The notes under the pieces are model-generated. The model did not search any database. It saw nothing but the letters and a program-made list of their open reading frames with translations, and had not been told where the DNA came from. Made by a program: the position numbers and the translations under genes. A stretch of 64,000 nt of DNA from Flavobacterium sp. Leaf82. GTDB lineage: Bacteria; Bacteroidota; Bacteroidia; Flavobacteriales; Flavobacteriaceae. The stretch's first letter is position 1. Every line of letters begins with the position of its first letter. The stretch is from the NCBI RefSeq assembly GCF_001422725.1, contig NZ_LMMA01000009.1:1-64000 (forward strand). The letters run 5' to 3'. Of the stretch, positions 15,783-25,112 are shown piece after piece.

Positions 15783-17129
15783 ATGACTACTTTAAACGAA
15801 TTGAATGCTATATCACCAATTGACGGAAGATATAGAAGTAAAACCCTTTCATTAGCACCATTTTTCTCTGAAGAAGCTCTGATCAAATACCGAGTATTAG
15901 TTGAAATTGAATATTTTATTGCTTTGTGCGAAGTTCCTTTGCCACAACTTGCAGATGTAAACCCAAATTTATTTGACAGTTTACGTGATATTTATAAAAA
16001 TTTCTCGACAGAAGATGCTCTTTGGATAAAAGAAACTGAAAAAGTAACCAACCACGATGTAAAAGCGGTAGAATACTTTATCAAGGATGCTTTTGAAAAA
16101 TTAGGCTTATCTCAATACAAAGAGTTCATTCACTTTGGCTTAACTTCTCAGGATATTAATAACACTGCAATTCCGCTTTCTACAAAAGATGCGTTTGAGC
16201 AAGTTTATTTACCATCATTAATTACTTTAATTTCTAAATTAAAAGAATTAAGTGTAGAATGGAAAGACATTCCTATGTTAGCACGTACCCACGGACAACC
16301 CGCTTCGCCTACTCGTTTGGGTAAAGAAATTTTAGTATTTGTAGAGCGTCTTGAAGAGCAAATGCGTTTATTGTTTAATATTCCGTTTGCTGCTAAATTT
16401 GGTGGAGCAACAGGAAACTACAATGCACACCATGTAGCATATCCGCAAATTGACTGGAAACAATTTGGAAATAAATTTGTTGAAACAGATCTTGGTTTAC
16501 ACCACTCTTTTCCAACAACTCAAATTGAACATTACGATCATTTTGCAGCGTTTTTTGATGCCTTAAAAAGAATCAATACTATCGTTATAGATTTAGATCG
16601 CGATATCTGGACCTATGTTTCAATGGATTATTTTAAACAAAAAATCAAAGCCGGAGAAATTGGATCTTCTGCAATGCCACATAAAGTAAATCCTATTGAC
16701 TTTGAAAACTCAGAAGGAAACCTAGGAATTGCAAATGCTATTTTTGAACATTTAGCGGCTAAATTACCGGTATCAAGATTACAACGTGATTTAACTGACA
16801 GTACTGTTTTACGTAATATTGGTGTACCAATTGGTCATACTATAATCGCTTTTGAAGCTTCATTAAAAGGTTTAAACAAATTGCTTTTGAATGAAGGTAA
16901 ATTTGCAGAGGATTTAGAGAAAAACTGGGCTGTTGTAGCAGAAGCTATTCAGACTATTTTGCGTCGTGAAGCATATCCAAATCCTTACGAAGCATTAAAA
17001 GGTTTGACAAGAACTAACGAAGCAATCGACAAAAAAGCAATTCATAATTTTATTGCAACTTTAGAAGTTTCTGACGCTGTGAGAGCTGAATTAATGGCAA
17101 TTACTCCTAGCAATTATGTAGGAATTTAA
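15783..17129 (+). CDS. purB: Adenylosuccinate lyase
   Basis: Cleaves SAICAR to AICAR and adenylosuccinate to AMP in purine synthesis. Starts MTTLNELNAISPIDGRYRS, the classic PurB N-terminus. HFGLTSQDINNTA and ARTHGQPASPTRLGKE are the substrate-binding and catalytic His regions, and GEIGSSAMPHKVNPIDFENSEGNLG is the fumarase/aspartase superfamily signature with the catalytic Ser loop. At 448 residues it is full length. ATG 15783 is chosen over the upstream in-frame ATG at 15756, because a -7 box covers the latter and the family begins at MTTLNEL. Confidence 0.97.
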   Translation: MTTLNELNAISPIDGRYRSKTLSLAPFFSEEALIKYRVLVEIEYFIALCEVPLPQLADVNPNLFDSLRDIYKNFSTEDALWIKETEKVTNHDVKAVEYFIKDAFEKLGLSQYKEFIHFGLTSQDINNTAIPLSTKDAFEQVYLPSLITLISKLKELSVEWKDIPMLARTHGQPASPTRLGKEILVFVERLEEQMRLLFNIPFAAKFGGATGNYNAHHVAYPQIDWKQFGNKFVETDLGLHHSFPTTQIEHYDHFAAFFDALKRINTIVIDLDRDIWTYVSMDYFKQKIKAGEIGSSAMPHKVNPIDFENSEGNLGIANAIFEHLAAKLPVSRLQRDLTDSTVLRNIGVPIGHTIIAFEASLKGLNKLLLNEGKFAEDLEKNWAVVAEAIQTILRREAYPNPYEALKGLTRTNEAIDKKAIHNFIATLEVSDAVRAELMAITPSNYVGI

Positions 17130-17154
17130 AAAAACTCAAAATATTTTCTCAAAA

Positions 17155-17183
17155 AAAGCTATCTTTATCGATAGCTTTTTTTA
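17155..17183 (+). terminator. purB intrinsic terminator
   Basis: AAAGCTATC and GATAGCTTT (17170-17178) form a 9-bp stem with a 6-nt loop, followed by T-rich sequence. Confidence 0.85.
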
Positions 17184-17301
17184 TTTACAAATCTTGTTAG
17201 GAAATAGCACGGATTACTTCTCTTGACTTAATTTCATAGCGTTCAGTGTATCTATTCGAAATAGAAAACTGAATTTACTCCTGAACAACAAATACCACTT
17301 T

Positions 17302-19551
17302 ATGATTGCCTTAAATGCCGCTGCAGAAACTACACACCACTTACAACCTCTTATAAGCGACTTGGGATTAATCCTGATGACCGCCGGAATTGCTGTTTTG
17401 ATATTTAAAAAAATGAAGCAGCCACTTGTTTTAGGATATTTGATTGCTGGATTTTTAGCCGGAAACCACTTTGACTTTTTCCCATCAATCACAGATATGA
17501 AAAGTGTTGAAGTATGGGCTGAAATTGGAGTTATCTTTTTACTTTTTAGCCTTGGTCTCGAATTTAGTTTTAAAAAATTAATGAAAGTTGGAGGAACTTC
17601 TTCCATAACCGCCATAACCCAAATTTTATTCATGACTCTCATTGGGTATTGTGTAGGTCAATGGATGGGCTGGGGTAAAATGGATAGTATTTTTCTTGGA
17701 GCGACACTTTCTATTTCGTCGACAACTATTATTATTCGTGCATTTGATGAACTGGGAGTTAAAGGAAAAAAGTTTGCCGGTATTGTATTTGGTGCTTTAA
17801 TTGTTGAGGATATCGTCGCTATTTTAATGTTAGTGCTACTATCGACAATTGCTGTTAGCGATCAGGTTTCTGGTGGTGAATTATTACAATCGGTTTTAAA
17901 ATTAATCTTCTTTTTAATTATATGGTTTTTGGGTGGAATTTTTATTATTCCGACAATCCTTAAAAAAGCAAAACATCTTTTAACAGATGAAATGCTGCTG
18001 ATTATATCCTTAGCACTTTGTTTAATGATGGTTATGTTTGCAGCAAATGTAGGCTTCTCTCCTGCTCTTGGTGCATTTATTATGGGATCTATCATTGCAG
18101 AAACTACACAAGCCGAAAAAATCGAACATTTGATCCAACCAGTAAAAGATCTTTTTGGTGCTGTTTTCTTTGTATCAGTCGGGATGTTGATCAATCCTGA
18201 AACTTTAGTAACTTATATGTTGCCGGTCGCATTAATAACGCTTTTGACCATTTTTGGGAAAGCATTTAGTTCCTCTATTGGAGCTTTATTATCCGGACAA
18301 CCGCTAAAACAATCTGTTCAGACTGGTATGAGTCTGGCGCAAATTGGGGAGTTCTCTTTTATTATTGCCACATTAGGAATGTCGCTTAAAGTAACCAGTG
18401 ATTTTTTATATCCAATTATCGTGGCAGTATCTGCCATCACAACTTTTACAACTCCTTTCTTAATTAAATATTCTGATCCTTTCTCTGGTTTTTTAGAGCG
18501 TAAATTACCTAAAAAATGGGTTAAAAATATCAACCGTTATAGTGTAAATGCGCAAGCAATAAAATCTGTTAGTACCTGGCAAATTGTACTTCGTGCTTCT
18601 ATCACTCAAATAATATTACATACTATAATTATTACGGCTATTATATTGTTGTCATCAAAATTTGTAGCGCCTTTGGTGGCAGATACGCGTTTTGGCAACA
18701 CTCTTGCCGCACTTATCACCTTGGTTATAATTGCTCCTTTTTTATGGGCTCTTTCGTTGCGACGTGTAAAAGTCAATGAAGTAGAAGAATTATGGGAAGA
18801 AAGAAAATACCGTGGAGCTCTTTTAATGCTGATTTTAATTAGAATGAGCCTTGGTTTATTTTTCGTTGGCTTTTTATTGAATATTTTCTTCTCTCCTTTA
18901 GTTGCTTTTGTCGCACTTATAATTGCCATTGGAGCTTATCAATTATTCCCTAAAAAATTAAACGAACAATATCATAAAATTGAAACTCATTTTTTAAAGA
19001 ATCTGAACGATCGTGAAAACAAAAAAATCGACAGAAGATATGCCAATTTAATGCCTTGGGATGGGCATATGTCTATTTTTGATATTGGTAAAGAATCAAA
19101 TCTTGCGGGTAAAACTTTAGAAGAATTGCGTATTAGGGAAAATATGGGAATCAATATTGCTTTTATACGACGTGGAGAAATTACAATTCCTATACCTACT
19201 AAAAACGAACGTTTATTTCCTGGTGACGAAATTTGTGTTATTGGTACAGATGAACAGATTACACAGTTTACAAATTATCTGCAAAAAGAGATTGAAGCTG
19301 CTAAAAATATTGATGAATCTGATATTGTATTGCGTCAAATGGAAATTTTTAATCCAGAATTTATCCAAAAAAGCATTGGTCAGTTTAGAGGTAAAACCGG
19401 CGGACTTGTTGTGGGAATTGAAAGAAATGGTAACCGAATTTTAAATCCGGAATCACAATTAAGCTTAGAAAAAAATGATATTATTTGGGTCGTTGGTGAC
19501 AAAAAACGAATGAACGAACTCATGAAGAAAAGCATAAATGTCGAGTTGTAA
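17302..19551 (+). CDS. Monovalent cation:proton antiporter (CPA2/Kef type) with two RCK_C domains
   Basis: A 749-residue membrane transporter. The N-terminal CPA2 exchanger domain (about 15-400) has GLILMTAGIAVLIFKK, PLVLGYLIAGFLAG, FLLFSLGLEFS, LSISSTTIIIRAF, VEDIVAILMLVLL and LGAFIMGSIIAE. A second hydrophobic block (about 425-565) follows. Two C-terminal RCK_C (TrkA_C) modules follow: about 600-675 (SNLAGKTLEELRIRENMGINI ... PGDEICVIGT) and about 685-745 (IGQFRGKTGGLVVGIERNG ... NDIIWVVGDKKR). An NAD-binding RCK_N domain is missing. It probably exchanges K+ or Na+ for H+, with the C-terminal domains gating. Start ATG 17302. Confidence 0.9.
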   Translation: MIALNAAAETTHHLQPLISDLGLILMTAGIAVLIFKKMKQPLVLGYLIAGFLAGNHFDFFPSITDMKSVEVWAEIGVIFLLFSLGLEFSFKKLMKVGGTSSITAITQILFMTLIGYCVGQWMGWGKMDSIFLGATLSISSTTIIIRAFDELGVKGKKFAGIVFGALIVEDIVAILMLVLLSTIAVSDQVSGGELLQSVLKLIFFLIIWFLGGIFIIPTILKKAKHLLTDEMLLIISLALCLMMVMFAANVGFSPALGAFIMGSIIAETTQAEKIEHLIQPVKDLFGAVFFVSVGMLINPETLVTYMLPVALITLLTIFGKAFSSSIGALLSGQPLKQSVQTGMSLAQIGEFSFIIATLGMSLKVTSDFLYPIIVAVSAITTFTTPFLIKYSDPFSGFLERKLPKKWVKNINRYSVNAQAIKSVSTWQIVLRASITQIILHTIIITAIILLSSKFVAPLVADTRFGNTLAALITLVIIAPFLWALSLRRVKVNEVEELWEERKYRGALLMLILIRMSLGLFFVGFLLNIFFSPLVAFVALIIAIGAYQLFPKKLNEQYHKIETHFLKNLNDRENKKIDRRYANLMPWDGHMSIFDIGKESNLAGKTLEELRIRENMGINIAFIRRGEITIPIPTKNERLFPGDEICVIGTDEQITQFTNYLQKEIEAAKNIDESDIVLRQMEIFNPEFIQKSIGQFRGKTGGLVVGIERNGNRILNPESQLSLEKNDIIWVVGDKKRMNELMKKSINVEL

Positions 19552-19555
19552 AATA

Positions 19556-19653
19556 AAGGTAATAAGGAACTAAGTTTCTAAGATGCTGAGTTTTTTTTTT
19601 TATAAAACTTTAAATCTTAGAAACTTAGTATCTCAGGAACTTAGAACCTTATT
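19556..19653. repeat. Long inverted repeat of CTAAGTTTCTAAG words between convergent genes
   Basis: The left arm (19556-19590) reads as stuttering AACTAAGTTTCTAAGATGCTGAG. The right arm (19616-19653) carries CTTAGAAACTTAGTATCTCAG and GAACTTAGAACCTTATT. The right arm runs into the stop codon of the peroxiredoxin gene at 19649. Related arms occur at 25113-25147 and 50245-50338. Confidence 0.7.
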
Positions 19654-20287
19654 TATTAGGTTGCGGTGTCATACGCAAATAGGGTTTAATTGGAGTATGC
19701 CCTTTTGGAAATTTCACCGGAATATCACTATCAGGAACGGCAGGTGTAATAACTACATCTTCTCCGTCTTTCCAGTTAGCAGGAGTTGCCACACTATAAT
19801 CTGCTGTTAATTGTAAACTATCGATAACACGAAGTAATTCATCAAAATTTCTTCCTGTTGATGCCGGATAAGTCAATGTTAGCTTTATTTTTTTATCAGG
19901 TCCAATTACAAAAACAGAACGCACTGTAAATTTCTCACTTGCATTAGGATGCAGCATATCATATAAAGTAGCTATCTTTTTATCTTCGTCAGCAATTATA
20001 GGAAAGTTAACGACTGTATTTTGAGTTTCATTAATGTCTTTAATCCATTCTTTGTGTGATTCAAGACCATCTACACTTAACGCAATAACTTTTGTATTTC
20101 TTTTTTTAAATTCAGGAACATAGTTAGCAACAGTTCCTAATTCAGTTGTACAAACAGGGGTAAAATCTGCAGGATGCGAAAATAAAACACCCCAAGAATC
20201 GCCTAACCATTCATGAAAATTGATTGCGCCTTCGGTTGTTTCTGCATGAAAATCTGGAGCAATATCTCCTAATCTTAACGTTGACAT
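19649..20287 (-). CDS. 1-Cys peroxiredoxin (Prx6 type)
   Basis: Thiol peroxidase that reduces hydrogen and alkyl peroxides. DFTPVCTTELG contains the peroxidatic Cys46, in the Prx PxxxT/SxxC context. WGVLFSHPADF, IALSVDGLESHKEW and FPIIADEDKKIATLYDML are typical Prx6-group segments. No resolving Cys is visible, as expected for a 1-Cys enzyme. The 212-residue length with an extended C-terminus (VVITPAVPDSDIPVKFPKGH) matches Prx6/AhpC-TSA with C-terminal domain. It is monocistronic, and its stop codon lies inside the right arm of a hairpin repeat shared with the antiporter gene end. Confidence 0.95.
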   Translation of the reverse strand: MSTLRLGDIAPDFHAETTEGAINFHEWLGDSWGVLFSHPADFTPVCTTELGTVANYVPEFKKRNTKVIALSVDGLESHKEWIKDINETQNTVVNFPIIADEDKKIATLYDMLHPNASEKFTVRSVFVIGPDKKIKLTLTYPASTGRNFDELLRVIDSLQLTADYSVATPANWKDGEDVVITPAVPDSDIPVKFPKGHTPIKPYLRMTPQPNK

Positions 20288-20516
20288 AATTATATTTTTT
20301 TAGTTCATCTAAAATTAACTAAAAAACAGATAAGGAAAACATCAAATTTTTAAAAATAAGTTAAAATTCTATTTTTTCTATCGAGTTAGTATTTTAATCC
20401 ACAAAAACCTTATTACAAGACCTGAAATGGCAAGCATTACAAAAGGAAATTGGAATTTTAAAACAAATTATTATTGTGCTTAAGTCTAATTTTTCTTCTG
20501 GCAGATTAAAATCCTT

Positions 20517-21740
20517 TTATAAATTTTTCTTCTTTTGAATATTTGGTAAAAAGTAAGCCAAGACACCAATTAATGGCAAATACGAACTTACTTTATAAAC
20601 ATATTCAATACTGGTTTGATCTGCAACATAGCCCAAAATAGCAGATCCCAAACCTCCCATTCCAAAAGCAAATCCAAAGAATAGACCTGAAATCATACCC
20701 ACTTTTCCAGGCTTTAATTCCTGTGCAAAAACCAATATCGCAGAAAATGCCGAAGCAATTATAATCCCGATAACTACAGCTAAAATCCCTGTCCAGAATA
20801 AATTAGCATAAGGCAAAAGCAAGGTAAATGGTGCGGCTCCTAAAATAGAAAACCAAATGATATATTTTCTTCCAAAATGATCTCCTAAAGGTCCGCCTAT
20901 TAAAGTTCCTGCTGCTACAGAAGCCAGAAAAATGAATAAGTATAATTGGGAATCCTGCACTGACATCGAAAATTTACTCATTAAATAAAAAGTAAAATAA
21001 CTAGACATACTGGCCATATAAAAGAATTTTGAAAAGATCAACAATAATAAAACAATAATAGAAATTGTGATTTTCTTGTTTGATAATTGAACTTTCTCTT
21101 CTTCTAAGTCTGATTTTTTAGTCGCCCTCAATGCCATATGATTTTCATACCAAAGGGCAATTCTTGATAAAATAAGAATTCCGATAACTCCGGCGATCAC
21201 AAACCAAATTACATAAGATTGTCCGTGTGGTGCAACTACCAAAGCTACTAACAAAGGACCAATCGCGCTTCCGGCATTTCCTCCTAATTGAAAAATAGAT
21301 TGTGCCAACCCACGCTTACCTCCAGAACCTAAAAAAGCAACTCTTGAAGCTTCCGGATGAAAGATCGACGATCCTATACCTACAAAAGCAACAGAAACCA
21401 ATATCATCCAGAATGAACTGGCAATAGACAACAATCCTAATCCTACAATGGTAAAAATCATAGAGATTACAAGTGAATATGGCTGGGGCTTTTTATCTGT
21501 ATAGAGACCAACAAAAGGCTGTAATAAAGATGCGGTAAGCTGAAAAACAAATGTAATTAACCCAATTTGCGTAAAACTTAAACTAAAGTTTTTCTTTAAA
21601 ATAGGATACGTTGCAGGAATTACCGCCTGCATTAAGTCGTTTAGTAAATGTGCAAATGCAATTGAAAATAAGACTGAATAAACTGTTTTTTGAACTAAAG
21701 CTTTGCTATCAACAGCAATTGTTTGTGTAGATGAATTCAT
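20517..21740 (-). CDS. MFS transporter, fosmidomycin-resistance (Fsr) type
   Basis: A 407-residue, twelve-helix major facilitator protein. The N-terminal half shows AHLLNDLMQAVIPATYPILKK, VFQLTASLLQPFVGLYTDKKP and FVGIGSSIFHPEASRVAFLGSGGKRGLAQSIFQLGGNAGSAIGP, matching the Fsr subgroup (FHPEASR with the GGKRG loop). The C-terminal half has GGPLGDHFGRK. Likely a drug/proton antiporter. The reading frame begins at TTG 21755, but the first ATG (21740, MNSSTQTI) is the better start. It follows the AEC gene with a very short gap, so the two are probably co-transcribed. Confidence 0.9.
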   Translation of the reverse strand: MNSSTQTIAVDSKALVQKTVYSVLFSIAFAHLLNDLMQAVIPATYPILKKNFSLSFTQIGLITFVFQLTASLLQPFVGLYTDKKPQPYSLVISMIFTIVGLGLLSIASSFWMILVSVAFVGIGSSIFHPEASRVAFLGSGGKRGLAQSIFQLGGNAGSAIGPLLVALVVAPHGQSYVIWFVIAGVIGILILSRIALWYENHMALRATKKSDLEEEKVQLSNKKITISIIVLLLLIFSKFFYMASMSSYFTFYLMSKFSMSVQDSQLYLFIFLASVAAGTLIGGPLGDHFGRKYIIWFSILGAAPFTLLLPYANLFWTGILAVVIGIIIASAFSAILVFAQELKPGKVGMISGLFFGFAFGMGGLGSAILGYVADQTSIEYVYKVSSYLPLIGVLAYFLPNIQKKKNL

Positions 21741-21757
21741 GTTTGTTTTAACCAAAA

Positions 21758-22672
21758 TTAAACGACAAAACTAACGATAAAATACCATATAGCGAGTGTT
21801 AAAAATGAAATAGGAATTCCAAAACCAATCATCATACTGCTTAACTTTGGTTTTAAACCATATGTTGATGCTAAAATTGCTCCTGTTATCATAGGTGCCA
21901 TTGCGATTTCTATAATTGTTATTTTAATAGGTTCAGAATGTTGACCAAAAATAAAAACATATACAATCAAAATTACAAGAGGCGTTACAATGAGCCTGAA
22001 GAAAAGTCCGAGCCAAAGAAATCTCCAATGCTGGCTTTTTCGATCAAAAGTAAGTTGTAATCCTACCGAAAGTAAAGCAAGTGGCGTTACTAAACTTCCT
22101 ATTTTTACTAATACAAATTCCAGATTTTGATTCAGATCGTACTGAAAAACATTCATTAAACAAGCAACGAGAAAAGTAATAAACGGAGGAAAAAAGATGA
22201 TTTTTTTGAAAATACTAAAAGTATCAGGACTTCCTTTTGAATAAAAAGCCGCAACAAAAACACCCAAAGTAGAAACCACCACAAATGTTCCGGGCTGATC
22301 TACAAGAATAGCAGTTTCTAATCCTTTTTTACCAAACAAAGCTTCAACAATGGGATATCCCAAAAAAGACGAATTACTTAATCCTGCGGTAAGTACCAAA
22401 CAACCAATAAGTTTATTGGACCAACCTAATCGTTTTCCTAAAAAATGAAAAAACAAAAAAGCCAGTAAAAAACTAATCCATCCTGCTAATATGGGAAACA
22501 GCAATTCGTTACTCCATTTTATTTTAGGAATATGATATAAGGTTATCGCCGGCAAACATATGTAAATAACAATTTTATTTAAAACCTTATAAATGTGTGT
22601 TGGAAATCGCTTAATATGCTGCAAAATCAAACCCAGGGCAAGAAAGAAAAATATAAGTATAAAGTTGTTCAT
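21758..22672 (-). CDS. AEC-family (auxin efflux carrier) membrane transporter
   Basis: A 304-residue membrane protein with about ten hydrophobic segments. LGLILQHIKRFPTHIYKVLNKIVIYICLPAITLYHIPKIKW is the family-typical N-terminus with the Pro-containing helix break, and SNSSFLGYPIVEALFGKKGLETAILVDQ is the conserved Asn/Pro region in the middle. The C-terminus has MAPMITGAILASTYGLKPKLSSMMIGFGIPISF. AEC proteins export malate, amino acids or related compounds; the substrate here is not readable. The gene lies between the serine hydrolase (64 bp upstream) and the MFS gene on the minus strand. Confidence 0.9.
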   Translation of the reverse strand: MNNFILIFFFLALGLILQHIKRFPTHIYKVLNKIVIYICLPAITLYHIPKIKWSNELLFPILAGWISFLLAFLFFHFLGKRLGWSNKLIGCLVLTAGLSNSSFLGYPIVEALFGKKGLETAILVDQPGTFVVVSTLGVFVAAFYSKGSPDTFSIFKKIIFFPPFITFLVACLMNVFQYDLNQNLEFVLVKIGSLVTPLALLSVGLQLTFDRKSQHWRFLWLGLFFRLIVTPLVILIVYVFIFGQHSEPIKITIIEIAMAPMITGAILASTYGLKPKLSSMMIGFGIPISFLTLAIWYFIVSFVV

Positions 22673-22736
22673 GGCGGTAAAAGCATCAAAAATAAGGATT
22701 TATAAATAGCTCGATTTTAAACCGTAACAAAACATT

Positions 22737-23819
22737 TTAGCTCCCATACTCTTTTTTTAATTTTCTCATTATCAATCGTACTCCGTTTACGGTCGCCTCA
22801 TTAAAAGAATTCGTAAAAACAATATAACCAATACCTTTTTTTCTATCTATCGCCGCTATTGTATAATAAGTTCCCGCAGTTCCTGAATGTGTCGAAAAAT
22901 CCTGATTGTTTTCATAACTGTTGAACCAACCCAAAGAATAGTCTTCAATCCCTTTGTGAATAAAATTATAAGTGCTTGCTTTTAAGTAATTATCATGACC
23001 TTGAAGACCTTGAATATTTAGCTGAATAAACTTGATATAATCTGTAAGTTTGATATTAATATCACCCGCAGGTTCTGTGTAATCCAGATGATAGTCTGTA
23101 TTTGAAGGAACAGGACTCAACTTATTGTTTTCAAAAGAATGTCCCCATGTATCTTTTGCTTTTTGGTTTTCCGGCCACGATAACTTAACATTCAGTTTCA
23201 AATCTTTATTAAAAACCTGATCGACTAATTGTTCCCAACTTTTTCCGGTAACTTTTTCTACCATCATAGTCGCTAAAGTATAACCTGCATTAGAATATAC
23301 ATATTTGTGCTCTGAGTTAATTTGAACTGGATCTAATGTTAATACAAATTTCCCAAACTGATTTCTTTTTTCTACTGGATTTCCTTTAAAATCAGGAACT
23401 GCCGGATCATTTTCACCTTGAAAAGGCTGAATTCCGGCTTGATGTGATAATAGTTTTTCGAGCGTTATCTCATAATATTCCGCTTTTGATGTTTTCTTTA
23501 AGTCCGGAAACAAATCAAAAAATTTAGTATTCCATTTTAATTTTCCTTTCTCAACATATTTAGCAATTATAAAAGCCGTCATTGCTTTTGTGTTGGACCC
23601 AATATGAAATCGATCATTTATAGTAGCAACATCTTTCAGATCAATTGAATGCAAACCTAATGCATTAATTTCCAAAATTTTATCTCCAGACACAACAGCA
23701 TAACTAAGCTCCGGAATAGCATTTGATACCCTAATTGAATCAACAAATCGAGTATGATCCTGTCCATATATTAAAATTGGCAGACACAAAAAAAAGACAA
23801 AGCTTACTTTAAATTTCAT
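22737..23819 (-). CDS. Serine hydrolase, class C beta-lactamase family
   Basis: A 360-residue exported protein (signal MKFKVSFVFFLCLPILIYG). The penicillin-binding-protein fold is shown by SNTKAMT (SxxK; Ser73, Lys76, in HIGSNTKAMTAF), YSNAGYTLA (YxN near 171) and the late HSGTAGTYY (HSG, equivalent to KTG, near 314). Proteins of this group include class C beta-lactamases, D-aminopeptidases and esterases, and this one need not confer drug resistance. The gene runs toward the AEC and MFS transporter genes and may share their transcript. Confidence 0.9.
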   Translation of the reverse strand: MKFKVSFVFFLCLPILIYGQDHTRFVDSIRVSNAIPELSYAVVSGDKILEINALGLHSIDLKDVATINDRFHIGSNTKAMTAFIIAKYVEKGKLKWNTKFFDLFPDLKKTSKAEYYEITLEKLLSHQAGIQPFQGENDPAVPDFKGNPVEKRNQFGKFVLTLDPVQINSEHKYVYSNAGYTLATMMVEKVTGKSWEQLVDQVFNKDLKLNVKLSWPENQKAKDTWGHSFENNKLSPVPSNTDYHLDYTEPAGDINIKLTDYIKFIQLNIQGLQGHDNYLKASTYNFIHKGIEDYSLGWFNSYENNQDFSTHSGTAGTYYTIAAIDRKKGIGYIVFTNSFNEATVNGVRLIMRKLKKEYGS

Positions 23820-23969
23820 TGCAAGAATTTATAACGTTGCTAATCAATTACAAATCTACTATTAATAAAAAAGATGAAGCTTTTGAAATTGTTTTTATTT
23901 TAAGACCTCAACCTATTTATGTTAAAAATTAATTTTCGTTAAAAACTTTTTTTTTCTCTAAAAGCTGAC

Positions 23970-23977
23970 TACATTTG
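23970..23977 (+). promoter_or_regulatory. Putative -7 box (TACATTTG) for the Rrf2 gene
   Basis: TACATTTG matches TAnnTTTG and lies 19 nt upstream of the ATG at 23997. The AT-rich gap also serves the divergent serine hydrolase gene. Confidence 0.5.
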
Positions 23978-23996
23978 TAACATATTTTATTACAGT

Positions 23997-24404
23997 ATGA
24001 TTTCAGGTAAATTTGCCATAACGATTCACATTCTTACTTTGCTCACTAAATTCCCTAATGATTATTTATCATCTGAGTTTATTGCAGGAAGTATTAATTT
24101 GAATCCTGTTTTGGTTCGAAAAGAAATTGCCAATCTAAAAGCACATCATATTGTAGAAAGTAAAGAAGGTAAAAATGGTGGAACAAAATTGTCTGTTGAT
24201 GCCACTAAAATTACATTAAAAGAAATTTTTGAGATGACTTTTGAAACCATCAATCTTGGTTATGCAAAAAATCAACCTAATCCGGATTGTCCGGTTGGTA
24301 AAAAAATCAATCAAAATTTAAGTGCTTTATATGCTGATATGAATCAAAAAGTTAGTTTGCAATTAGAAGGTATTTCACTCGAAGATTTTTCGAATCAATT
24401 CTAA
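23997..24404 (+). CDS. Rrf2-family transcriptional regulator, YwnA-like
   Basis: A 135-residue winged-helix regulator. MISGKFAITIHILTLL is the Rrf2 N-terminal helix, followed by SSEFIAGSINLNPVLVRKEIANLKAHHIVESKEGKNGGTKLSV, a helix-turn-helix and wing with the family GKNGG turn. Only one Cys is present (NPDCPVGK), so the three-Cys iron-sulfur site of IscR/NsrR is absent. This fits the YwnA/SaiR-like subgroup. The next gene, 56 bp downstream, is an NAD(P)-binding oxidoreductase, the same pairing as ywnA-ywnB. Autoregulation and control of that neighbour are likely but inferred. Confidence 0.9.
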   Translation: MISGKFAITIHILTLLTKFPNDYLSSEFIAGSINLNPVLVRKEIANLKAHHIVESKEGKNGGTKLSVDATKITLKEIFEMTFETINLGYAKNQPNPDCPVGKKINQNLSALYADMNQKVSLQLEGISLEDFSNQF

Positions 24405-24460
24405 GCTATTTTTTTACCCAAAACTGTAACAATTTTTATTACTAATTAAATTTATATATT

Positions 24461-25102
24461 ATGAAAATCGCAATTATTGGAGCAACAGGATTTGTTGGCT
24501 CAGCCATTTTAAACGAATTAGCAACCAGAAATCACGACATTACTGCTATTGCCAGAAATCCTAAAGACACCACAAATGCAAACTGGAAAAGTGCTGACAT
24601 TTTTAATGTAGATGCATTAGCAGAAATCTTAAATGGAAATGATGTTGTCATAAATGCATACAATCCGGGATGGGCGAACCCTAATATTTATGATGATTTT
24701 ATTGCAGGATCAAAAGCGATTCAGGAAGCGGTGAAAAAATCTGGTGTTAAGCGCTTTATTACCATTGGTGGCGCCGGAAGTTTATTTGTAGCTCCGGGTT
24801 TACAAGCGGTTGACACTCCTGATTTTCCTAAAGAATATCATGCCGGTGCAACAGCTGCAAGGGATTATTTAAATATTTTGAAAGAAGAAAAAGAATTGGA
24901 TTGGGCATTTTTTAGTCCCGCTTTCGAAATGCATCCCGGAATTACTACCGGAAGAACTGGTAAATATCGTTTAGGATTAGAAAATCCAGTTTTTAATGAT
25001 GAGCAAAGAAGTATTTTATCTGTAGAAGATTTAGCAGTTGTTATTGCTGATGAAGCAGAAAATGCAAAACATCACCAGGTTCGATTTACTGCAGCTTATT
25101 AA
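24461..25102 (+). CDS. NAD(P)H-binding atypical short-chain oxidoreductase, YwnB-like
   Basis: A 213-residue protein with a Rossmann fold. MKIAIIGATGFVGSAILNELATRNHDITAIARNP has the GxxGxxG dinucleotide loop, followed by ADIFNVDALAEILNGNDVVINAYNPGW and RFITIGGAGSLFVAPG. It lacks a canonical YxxxK active site, as in NmrA/YwnB-type atypical SDRs, which can act as redox sensors or quinone/flavin reductases. It is paired with the Rrf2 regulator directly upstream, and the same operon in Firmicutes suggests a role in electrophile or redox stress. The exact substrate is unknown. Confidence 0.88.
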   Translation: MKIAIIGATGFVGSAILNELATRNHDITAIARNPKDTTNANWKSADIFNVDALAEILNGNDVVINAYNPGWANPNIYDDFIAGSKAIQEAVKKSGVKRFITIGGAGSLFVAPGLQAVDTPDFPKEYHAGATAARDYLNILKEEKELDWAFFSPAFEMHPGITTGRTGKYRLGLENPVFNDEQRSILSVEDLAVVIADEAENAKHHQVRFTAAY

Positions 25103-25112
25103 TTTTTTTAAA

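Noticed and set aside
17214..18929. Minus-strand frames of 70-142 residues inside the antiporter gene
   Set aside because: They are complements of membrane helices rich in Ile, Lys and Thr, and the + strand protein is continuous and well conserved.
20397..20530. Plus-strand frame reading LQDLKWQALQKEIGILKQII, protein-like
   Set aside because: It is preceded by a stop codon with no ATG, GTG or TTG start before the helical part and it runs into the MFS gene end. It may be a decayed gene piece, but the length is too short to support that.
22737..23819. Beta-lactamase resistance gene
   Set aside because: SxxK, YxN and HSG only show the serine hydrolase fold. No specific class C resistance features were seen.
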